A stretch of DNA of 64,000 nucleotides from CAYRQP01 sp964426545 (GTDB lineage Bacteria > Fermentibacterota > Fermentibacteria > Fermentibacterales > JCC-6), in NCBI GenBank assembly GCA_964426545.1, contig CAYRQP010000002.1, positions 62,001 through 126,000 of the forward strand, in the 5' to 3' direction. Under the pieces are notes generated by a model, which searched no databases, was not told the origin of the DNA, and worked only from the letters and a program-made list of their open reading frames with translations. Below are positions 58,052-64,000 of this stretch, piece by piece. Both the position numbers and the translations under genes were made by a program. Each line of letters opens with the position of its first letter. Within the stretch, counting starts at the first letter, position 1.

Positions 58052-58954
58052 CTACAAGAGTATTCTTAGTAAATCGACAAGTACGAGTGCCGTCGGGACG
58101 AACCACAAAAACCTGATGCTTTGTTCGGTTCTGAATCTTGGAAATACGGCACTCACGAAAATCGGGTACATGTAAAGCAGAAAAGTCTTCAGAAGCAGAC
58201 TGATCCAGCTCGAAGCACCGCCAAAAAAGAGATTGACGAAAATCAGAAGTTTTGCCACCCCGAAAAGAGCCCTGCCGCTGAACATGAATGAAAGGAAACG
58301 ACTGCTGTATTCGGTGGGGGGACCTATCGGTATTTCCTGCGGCGCAAGCACAATACTGAACGGATATGCCATCTGCATCGGGAGTAACGTAATCATTGCA
58401 GCTGCAGTCGCGAAAGGATATCTGAACAGGTTCCAGTTTAGAATGCCGCCCTGTTGAGCAGCTACAATACCTTCGATGGAAAGGGTATTGAGTCCTGCTG
58501 CAAGCACAAGCACGACAGCGGAAAAAGAAAGTTCATAGGATGACATCTGAGCCAGTCCGCGACTGACTGCTATAACTGCATAAGGATGTCCTGAGTTACC
58601 TGCACCCATAGCCATCCCGAGGCATCCGAAGAACATGAAATAAACCACAAGCAGAAGGTCGCCTGAAAAAGACATATTCACAATGACTGTATTACCGACT
58701 ACAAGCGGAACAAGGAGCAGCACACCTATGCCCCCGGCAATTCTGAACATTGGTGCAAGCCAGAACATGGTGCCGTGATGGATTGAAGATTGTTTCCGGA
58801 AAAGTTTCCACATATCGATGTAGTTCTGTATAATTCTCGGTCCCATTCTTCCGTGTATGCGTGCGACCAGTACTCTCGATGTCCCCCCGAGAAAAAGTCC
58901 CCATGCAAGAGCTCCTATTGAAGTAATCACTATTGAGACAATAAGATGCAGCAT
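58052..58954 (-). CDS. NuoH/MbxM-like membrane subunit
   Basis: 300 aa, about eight helices. RIHGRMGPRIIQNYIDMWKLFRKQSS is the conserved first cytosolic loop that forms the link between redox arm and membrane arm, and YPFSIVLAPQEIPIGPPTEYSSRFLSFMFS is the matching EIPxGPxxEYSG-type loop of NuoH/HyfC/MbhM. Its start is the last base of the fused antiporter stop, so the genes overlap by one base. Confidence 0.9.
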   Translation of the reverse strand: MLHLIVSIVITSIGALAWGLFLGGTSRVLVARIHGRMGPRIIQNYIDMWKLFRKQSSIHHGTMFWLAPMFRIAGGIGVLLLVPLVVGNTVIVNMSFSGDLLLVVYFMFFGCLGMAMGAGNSGHPYAVIAVSRGLAQMSSYELSFSAVVLVLAAGLNTLSIEGIVAAQQGGILNWNLFRYPFATAAAMITLLPMQMAYPFSIVLAPQEIPIGPPTEYSSRFLSFMFSGRALFGVAKLLIFVNLFFGGASSWISLLLKTFLLYMYPIFVSAVFPRFRTEQSIRFLWFVPTALVLVDLLRILL

Positions 58955-61884
58955 CAGAACCCCCCTCTCATCCAGAGAATGAAGATAATTAGGAAGAGGA
59001 GAGAGTGAGCGAGGTAGGTACGCACGTCACCTGTGAATAAAGCCCGCACAGCATCGCCCAGAGAGTAAACAATAGCGGTAATCCCCCCGAATATCTTACC
59101 GGCATGTATACGCGGTAGAAAAGACAAAGCCCTTCGATAGGGTTTGAAGAAGTTACCGGCATAATGAACCTCTTCTGCAGAGGGGGGGAGTTCTCCTGCA
59201 AAACCAATGTCCAGTTGCTTCACATACTTTGGTCTCCTGCCTGTGATCCAGTAGAAGACAAAAGCAAATCCAAAAAGTCCCATGACCATCATGCCGACAG
59301 CCCATGCATCCCAGATTCCAATCGCAGTCGTGACAAGTGTTCCTTCAATCAAAGGAGATGCACCTGTGATCCCCGGAAGATTATGTATTCCCGGTGATAT
59401 GTAATTCAGGAAAAGGTCGGGTCTGAAACTCAGAATCATCAGAATAGCGATAAGTATCCCCTGCGGGATAAGAAGAGTAAGTGGAACTTCTTTTATCTTT
59501 GAGTTTACAGTCGAAAGTTGTCCGAGGAATACAGCATGCAATAATCTGAATGCATATAGGAATGCTATGACCGATGCGAACATTGCAATGAGTGCAACCG
59601 GAAGCCATCCCGCTTCGATTAGGCCGTTATAGAGAAGCCATTTGCCGCCGAAGCCTGCAAGCGGCGGGACTCCGGAAAAGGAAATCACGGCGATGAGTGT
59701 GAATGTGAATGTCAAAGGCATTTTCCGCACCAGTCCACCCAGGTGGTTGTAATCAGAGGTTCCTGTCCGCCAGATAACACCTGCTGCTCCTAAAAAGAGA
59801 ATGGACTTGAAAAGAAAATGATGGAATGTGTGATAGATTGCTGCTGTCCAGCCCAGAACGCTGGCGAGTCCGATGCCTGCGAGGATATAACCAATCTGTG
59901 AAACACTTGCATAAGCAAGGACTTTCTTGTAATCAGAGGAAAGTGCAGCCATGACAGCCATGCCAAGAGCGGTAAGCGCTCCGAGGTATGCAAGAATCTG
60001 TCCGATAGGGAGAGAAACGGCTCCAGCTCCAATAAACGCAGCTGTAAGAAGGAATACCGCTGCTTTGGATGATGTCCCGGCAAGAAAAGCAGACATGGTT
60101 GCCGGAGCGGTTGAATACGCTCTTACACTCCAGAGATGTGCTCCCATCTGCCCTAACTTGAACAGAACTGCAATACTCACTAGAATAAGCGGTATGCCCT
60201 GTGCAATAAAACCGGTGCCGGAGATTATTACTGCAGCAAGAAGCAGAAAACCGGATGCTGCCGCAAACACGGAGAACCAGAATGTACCTGCGGTGGGTTT
60301 CCTGCCGCAACTAACAGCAATAACGGCTGCGAAGGCTGAAATCTCCCACAGGATGTAGAATGTAATTCCATTGCCTGCCAGGGGGAGAATGGTAAGAACA
60401 CCGCCTGACAGAAGCATCCACAGCCAGTAGTTCCGTTCACCTTCTCTTCTGTTGAATGCCCCCGGAAGAGCAAGTAGCGTCCCCAGTCCGAAGATAGACA
60501 TAAACACCATTCTCAGTGTGGGTAGTTCGAACAAGGCACCAGAAAGGTTTATGTCTTTCCAATACAGTGATGAAAGCCATGCAGCTCCGGCAGCAAGAAA
60601 GACGGAAGCAGCAGAAGACAATAGACTCTTGCCTAACAACACCCCTGATGTGCGACGCGACCAAAGGCGCAGAAGATAAACTGATTCCAGGAATAACCCG
60701 GCTACAACCATACCAAACATCAGCGGAGAATAATCCGCGAGAATTCGAAGAAACCTGAACTTAGCCCAGAAAACAGGGAATGGAGGAATACCGATAATCA
60801 CAAGAATCGGAAGAAGTAGCATAATCCCGGAGACATTTTTCCATGGACTTTTGCTTCTTGCTTCGCCAAGCATGAATACACTGAACTTGGAAAGTGCGGC
60901 GAATGTCATGAGAACAAGGGTAAGTTGAAGATAACTGTTTCCGGAAGTTATTCCGGCAAGGATAAGGAGAACCGAAGCGTATGCAGCAGTGGAGTATCCC
61001 ATGATTCGGCCGGGTGCAGATGCTCTCAATCCTGCCAGTTGCCCCAGAAGAAGTCCACCCGCACCTATCCATGCAAGGATATCTGGGTCGACAGGGAGTC
61101 TAGTTAATATTCCTGCAGACCACATCAGCACAGCAAGACTCCATGTGCCACTGTAAACCCCGGCGATGCAGGGGCTTGCACCTTCGTAAAAATCGAGTCC
61201 CCATCCGGAAAGGGGAAATGCCTTTATTTCAGTCACTATGACTGTAAGCATCAGGGCGGATACGAGAAGTGCCGGAAAACCGCCGAGTCTTTCGAGCACT
61301 TCTATCCTCAGTTCTCCCGTTGTCTTGTAAACTACGGCGACGGCAAGCAGGTAAAGTATGGTAACCAGCCCGGATACGAGAACCACTTTTACGGCAACTT
61401 CCCAACGTCGCCTGCATCTGCAGGCGGCAGTGAGCCCTATTGTAACAATGCTTCCGATTTCGAGAAACACGAAAGAGTTAAAAAGGTCGGTAGCAAATAG
61501 AAGCCCGAGAGAAGCAGTGACGAGTGAGAGAAGAAGCGGTTGTGTTTTTGGATTATGACGCGACAGCCTTGCCATGCCCAGAATGGCGACAGTATAAACA
61601 GCAATTGCAACAATGGTCATTCCTGCCGTAACTTCGAGATTGATGCTGAGCGGCGGAGCACCGACACCAGTCTTCAATATTGCGGATCGAGCTAAATCGG
61701 TAAAACTCCATGCCTGAAGTTTTAGAGAAAGAAATACTGTGCTACTAATTCCTCCTGCAAGGAATATCTGCGAAACAATTACGGAGTGACGGGGTCTATT
61801 CTTTACCAGCCAAACACTTACAAATGCACCGAGAAGGGGAAGAAACACTGCAAAGGCAATCAACAGAGAAGTATCGATTACCAT
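58954..61884 (-). CDS. Fused double antiporter-like subunit (MrpD/NuoL/M type, MbxH-H' like)
   Basis: 976 aa, at least 27 helices. Residues 1-480 form a first NuoN/MrpD-like unit with a divergent core (TEIKAFPLSGWGLDFYEGAS, SPCIAGVYSGTWSLAVL). About 485-800 form a second, more typical unit (FKLGQMGAHLWSVRAYSTAPATMSAFLAGTSSKA, KVLAYASVSQIGYILAGIGLAS, YHTFHHFLFKSILFLGAAGV). A C-terminal part (about 830-976) has soluble segments and a final helix like MbhI/NuoL. Two pumps in one chain agrees with the two separate pumps reported for MBS. Ion (H+ or Na+) not decided. Confidence 0.85.
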   Translation of the reverse strand: MVIDTSLLIAFAVFLPLLGAFVSVWLVKNRPRHSVIVSQIFLAGGISSTVFLSLKLQAWSFTDLARSAILKTGVGAPPLSINLEVTAGMTIVAIAVYTVAILGMARLSRHNPKTQPLLLSLVTASLGLLFATDLFNSFVFLEIGSIVTIGLTAACRCRRRWEVAVKVVLVSGLVTILYLLAVAVVYKTTGELRIEVLERLGGFPALLVSALMLTVIVTEIKAFPLSGWGLDFYEGASPCIAGVYSGTWSLAVLMWSAGILTRLPVDPDILAWIGAGGLLLGQLAGLRASAPGRIMGYSTAAYASVLLILAGITSGNSYLQLTLVLMTFAALSKFSVFMLGEARSKSPWKNVSGIMLLLPILVIIGIPPFPVFWAKFRFLRILADYSPLMFGMVVAGLFLESVYLLRLWSRRTSGVLLGKSLLSSAASVFLAAGAAWLSSLYWKDINLSGALFELPTLRMVFMSIFGLGTLLALPGAFNRREGERNYWLWMLLSGGVLTILPLAGNGITFYILWEISAFAAVIAVSCGRKPTAGTFWFSVFAAASGFLLLAAVIISGTGFIAQGIPLILVSIAVLFKLGQMGAHLWSVRAYSTAPATMSAFLAGTSSKAAVFLLTAAFIGAGAVSLPIGQILAYLGALTALGMAVMAALSSDYKKVLAYASVSQIGYILAGIGLASVLGWTAAIYHTFHHFLFKSILFLGAAGVIWRTGTSDYNHLGGLVRKMPLTFTFTLIAVISFSGVPPLAGFGGKWLLYNGLIEAGWLPVALIAMFASVIAFLYAFRLLHAVFLGQLSTVNSKIKEVPLTLLIPQGILIAILMILSFRPDLFLNYISPGIHNLPGITGASPLIEGTLVTTAIGIWDAWAVGMMVMGLFGFAFVFYWITGRRPKYVKQLDIGFAGELPPSAEEVHYAGNFFKPYRRALSFLPRIHAGKIFGGITAIVYSLGDAVRALFTGDVRTYLAHSLLFLIIFILWMRGGF

Positions 61885-62246
61885 TTCAGCTCTTTCATCC
61901 GCCGCACATCAGCAGTACCTGTTTGCTTCGACGTAAGTACTGCCACGACAACAAAGAGAGCTGCGACGGCAACACCGATGACTATGGAAGTAAGAACCAG
62001 TGCTTGCGGGAGTGGATCTACCACTGTAGATGTAACTACGGCAGTTTCGACTGTCGAGTCGATTATGGGAGCTGCTCTTCCCGGAAGGAATCCGGTCCAT
62101 ACAAGAAGCAAGTTGATTCCCGTGTCCGCAAGAGTAAAGGCAAGAGCTGTCCTGAGTATATGTCTGCGGGTTAGTATTCCCCAGAGCCCTACAAGGATAA
62201 GCCCGGTTGCCGTACCCGCTATGGACCAGTAGAATATAGAAGTCAT
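61878..62246 (-). CDS. MrpC/MnhC (NuoK-like) antiporter subunit
   Basis: 122 aa, three helices. GTATGLILVGLWGILTRRHILRTALAF and QALVLTSIVIGVAVAALFVVVAV are the MrpC/NuoK hallmark; the latter 'DPLPQALVLTAIVIG' segment is highly conserved in MnhC/MbhG. It overlaps both neighbours (seven bases with the fused antiporter, four with MrpB). Confidence 0.9.
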   Translation of the reverse strand: MTSIFYWSIAGTATGLILVGLWGILTRRHILRTALAFTLADTGINLLLVWTGFLPGRAAPIIDSTVETAVVTSTVVDPLPQALVLTSIVIGVAVAALFVVVAVLTSKQTGTADVRRMKELKW

Positions 62247-62932
62247 ATTTTTTCTCCCGTGTTGCGGAAGACTCTGAATACACCGGAAAATTCACTGGCT
62301 ACCTTTGCACCTATTGCCAGCGAAATGAATGGGATAAGTCCTGCGGATATGAGGTTGCCGGGCGTTCCAATACCGAGAAATGTGTTATTGAGAAACTGGC
62401 TGACAGACAATACTCCCCAGAATCCGAGCAGACCGAATGTCAGTCCTGCAAGTGATTCCACTGCAGGAAGTCTTTCACTTCCGGATGGAACAGAACTGCT
62501 GCCGAGCATTACCAGGAGGAATACCGATGCTATGACCGCTCCGCCGGGGAATCCACCTCCGGGAGAAATCTGACTGTGAGCAATGAGATAAACTGCAAAC
62601 AGAATAATGGGTGCAGGGAGTATTTTTGCGGTAAGAGCGACTATCCTGCTTGGTTCAGATGGTTTGATGCCCACAGGGAAGAGTGTAAGAATGAGTACGA
62701 CTGCCGTAGCAGCGCAGAAAAGCACGACAACTTCACCTAAAGTATCCAGCCCCCTGTAAGCTACTATCACAGCGGTGACGAGATTGGTGGCACCCGTGTC
62801 ATTCACTCCGTTCGATGCATAGTATTCACCGGCATGCGACAAGTAACTGTTCATCTGCATGTCAGGAATGATGGATGCCGCAACTGCTCCAAGGACAAGG
62901 ACAATGATAAGCCCGGTAAGAGTTCTTATCAT
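62243..62932 (-). CDS. MrpA-C-terminal/MrpB fusion (MbhE+MbhF like)
   Basis: 229 aa, about six helices. Residues 1-95 match the MbhE-like part of MrpA (NLVTAVIVAYRGLDTLGEVVVLFCAA); residues 100-229 are MnhB/MbhF (ILFAVYLIAHSQISPGGGFPGGAVIASVF, the GGGFxGG motif). In Pyrococcus these are separate small proteins, so a fusion here. Overlaps MrpC and the DUF4040 gene by four bases each. Confidence 0.85.
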   Translation of the reverse strand: MIRTLTGLIIVLVLGAVAASIIPDMQMNSYLSHAGEYYASNGVNDTGATNLVTAVIVAYRGLDTLGEVVVLFCAATAVVLILTLFPVGIKPSEPSRIVALTAKILPAPIILFAVYLIAHSQISPGGGFPGGAVIASVFLLVMLGSSSVPSGSERLPAVESLAGLTFGLLGFWGVLSVSQFLNNTFLGIGTPGNLISAGLIPFISLAIGAKVASEFSGVFRVFRNTGEKI

Positions 62933-63183
62933 TTCTCATCCTCCCCGATTTTCCCCCGTCCCCAGAGGAAGATCATCGTGGCAAGAACTGCACCGATGCT
63001 CGCTTCCGTAATGGCGACATCAGGAGCGTTCATCAAAAGGAAAAAGACGGATGCGGAAATGCTGACGAATCCGGTGATAATTATGGCAGAAAGAAGTTTC
63101 TTTACAAAAAGGACTGCAATCGCTGCTATAATCATCATGGTTCCGAGAGAAATGGCTATTGCTGTCATAAAAACAGGGGTCAT
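62929..63183 (-). CDS. DUF4040 / MbhD-like subunit
   Basis: 84 aa, three helices. LLSAIIITGFVSISASVFFLLMNAPDVAITEASIG is the conserved MbhD/DUF4040 motif (APDVAITEAxVG), corresponding to a C-terminal part of large MrpA. Four-base overlaps on both sides. Confidence 0.9.
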   Translation of the reverse strand: MTPVFMTAIAISLGTMMIIAAIAVLFVKKLLSAIIITGFVSISASVFFLLMNAPDVAITEASIGAVLATMIFLWGRGKIGEDEK

Positions 63184-63521
63184 TCCTCTTCTCCTTCTTT
63201 ACCTGTTTCAGCAAGGTCATCCTGTAGCAGATTGTCCGGCTTCTCCTCGGGACGCATGTGAACAGCTCTTGCAATGGCATGTCCCGAAACCGGATTAGTC
63301 AGAAGAATAAAGATTACGATAATGAGTAATTTAGGTATCCAGGACGGCTCCAGACAACCAATTCCTATAATGAAAAGCATTGAACCAAGAGTTGTTGCCT
63401 TTGTACCTGCATGAAGTCTGTTCAGAACATCGGGCATTCTCAATATGCCGAGTCCGCTTACAAAGAATATGATTCCCCCGCCTGCCAGCAGAATGTGTCC
63501 GATAACCGAGAAAATGGTCAT
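63180..63521 (-). CDS. MrpG/MnhG antiporter subunit
   Basis: 113 aa, three helices. GIIFFVSGLGILRMPDVLNRLHAGTKATTLG is the G-L-R-M-P-D-x-x-x-R-x-H-A-x-T-K pattern of MnhG. The C-terminal tail (about 90-113) is acidic and cytosolic. Overlaps mrpF and the DUF4040 gene by four bases each. Confidence 0.92.
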   Translation of the reverse strand: MTIFSVIGHILLAGGGIIFFVSGLGILRMPDVLNRLHAGTKATTLGSMLFIIGIGCLEPSWIPKLLIIVIFILLTNPVSGHAIARAVHMRPEEKPDNLLQDDLAETGKEGEEE

Positions 63522-63805
63522 TTCAGTCCCCCGTCCAGATATCTGGCAATTGCCAGGATTCCGAGGAAAGAAAGAATCGAATAGACTATTGCCACATCGA
63601 TGAGCATAGACCTGCCCTGAAGAAGGGCAATAAGAACAAGGAGGTTTGTCGAGATAAGCGTGATTGTATCGAGAGAGACAGCCCTGTCAGAGCCGTTGGG
63701 TCCCATGAGAAGGCGGATGAAAGCGAAGAATATTCCCCCGCCCAGCATGCCGAATAGAATGAGAGAAAATGTGTTACTCAATAATCCTCTCCAATCTGCG
63801 GGCAA
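63518..63805 (-). CDS. MrpF/MnhF antiporter subunit
   Basis: 95 aa, three helices. FIRLLMGPNGSDRAVSLDTITLISTNLLVLIAL is the MnhF signature (RxxxGPxxxDRxxxLDxxT). ATG 63805 gives a 32-base overlap with mrpE; a TTG eight codons later (63781) after a GGAGAGGA site is a plausible alternative start. Ends in ATGA overlap with mrpG. Confidence 0.88.
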   Translation of the reverse strand: MPADWRGLLSNTFSLILFGMLGGGIFFAFIRLLMGPNGSDRAVSLDTITLISTNLLVLIALLQGRSMLIDVAIVYSILSFLGILAIARYLDGGLK

Positions 63806-64000
63806 AACCGTCTACCATTTTTTGTGTTTCAGCATATACATCACCTTCGGGAAGACATATCCAGTGTACGAAGATGGAATCAGCAGTCATTTCTACTGTG
63901 AGAGTCCCGGGAGTGAGAGTGATGGAGTTGGCGACTATGTTCCTTGCTCTCTCGTTTTCGAGAGTCAAAGGAACCCGTACAATTCCGGGTTTGATAGGAA
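63774..64000 (-). CDS. MrpE/MnhE antiporter subunit, C-terminal part
   Basis: The minus-strand frame is open through the window edge and codes KPGIVRVPLTLENERARNIV then ANSITLTPGTLTVEM, the conserved MrpE block (P-G-I-V-R-V...N-S-I-T-L-T-P-G-T). It ends at 63774 in RRLERIIE. The N-terminal membrane segments lie outside the window. A TTG at 63966-63968 within this frame is not the true start. First visible gene of the operon. Confidence 0.88.
   Translation of the reverse strand, partial: PIKPGIVRVPLTLENERARNIVANSITLTPGTLTVEMTADSIFVHWICLPEGDVYAETQKMVDGFARRLERIIE

Noticed and set aside
55799..58954. Group 4 NiFe hydrogenase (Mbh or Ech)
   Set aside because: Both CxxC pairs that bind NiFe are incomplete and no maturation (hyp) genes are in the window.
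61878..64000. Stand-alone Mrp Na+/H+ antiporter operon
   Set aside because: The genes run without a break into NuoH-B-C-D homologs, and no full-length MrpA is visible; the set is the membrane module of a larger complex.

Overview
The window is a contiguous piece of a bacterial chromosome, gene dense, roughly 45-50% GC by eye. It carries outer-membrane and Tol-Pal genes, lipoproteins, FadL-like barrels, a secreted protein with a FlgD-like C-terminal Ig fold and a heptose gene (gmhA), so the host is an anaerobic-looking diderm, probably of the FCB group (Fermentibacteria/Aegiribacteria-like; this placement is inference). TGA is an ordinary stop here, so the code is standard.

Layout. 1-9425: the S10-spc-alpha ribosomal run (rpsQ end to rplQ, with secY, adk, map, infA, rpmJ, rpoA), lacking rpsD, followed directly by pfkA. 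10395-11510: a small accessory island with a DUF4160/DUF2442 pair, DUF6485 and several palindromic repeats. 11508-15091: gph, a convergent lipid kinase/outer-membrane operon, a PGRP-type amidase and secG. 15108-20912: pilT and a complete tolQRAB-pal-cpoB cluster bracketed by two tRNA-Leu genes, one with the unusual anticodon AAG. 20937-28314: tig-clpP-clpX, engB, purA, a TatD-radical SAM fusion and rsmA. 28311-37328: a large barrel, a lipoprotein, a methyltransferase, a decayed asparagine synthetase locus and a small surface-polysaccharide group (GT-C enzyme, rfbD with no normal start codon, gmhA, flippase-like protein). 37357-47682: solute-binding protein, exported/outer-membrane proteins including an 813-aa helix-hairpin-helix protein, a 5'-nucleotidase with an 11-G tract, an FAD oxidoreductase and DUF2085. 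47755-53179: four tandem lipoprotein paralogs of the sulfatase/alkaline phosphatase superfamily with Thr at the usual formylglycine position. 53181-54035: a complete REP-associated tyrosine transposase (RAYT) element.

54030-64000 (minus strand) is the most interesting system: a contiguous 12-gene operon joining Mrp antiporter-type subunits (MrpE,F,G,B,C,D-like) to complex I/hydrogenase-like NuoH,B,C,D subunits and a ferredoxin-NfnB/GltD flavoprotein fusion. The large subunit has lost the NiFe-binding CxxC pairs (CxxE twice), the NuoB-like subunit has only three cluster cysteines, and two antiporter-like pumps are fused in one 976-aa protein. This matches the Mbx/MBS (membrane-bound sulfane reductase) branch rather than a hydrogenase or complex I, and implies an ion-pumping ferredoxin/NAD(P)H-linked respiratory complex.

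A second theme is a family of palindromes whose ends read AATT(A/G)GGGAC while their interiors differ. They repeatedly sit on or just after stop codons and probably depend on the RAYT enzyme.
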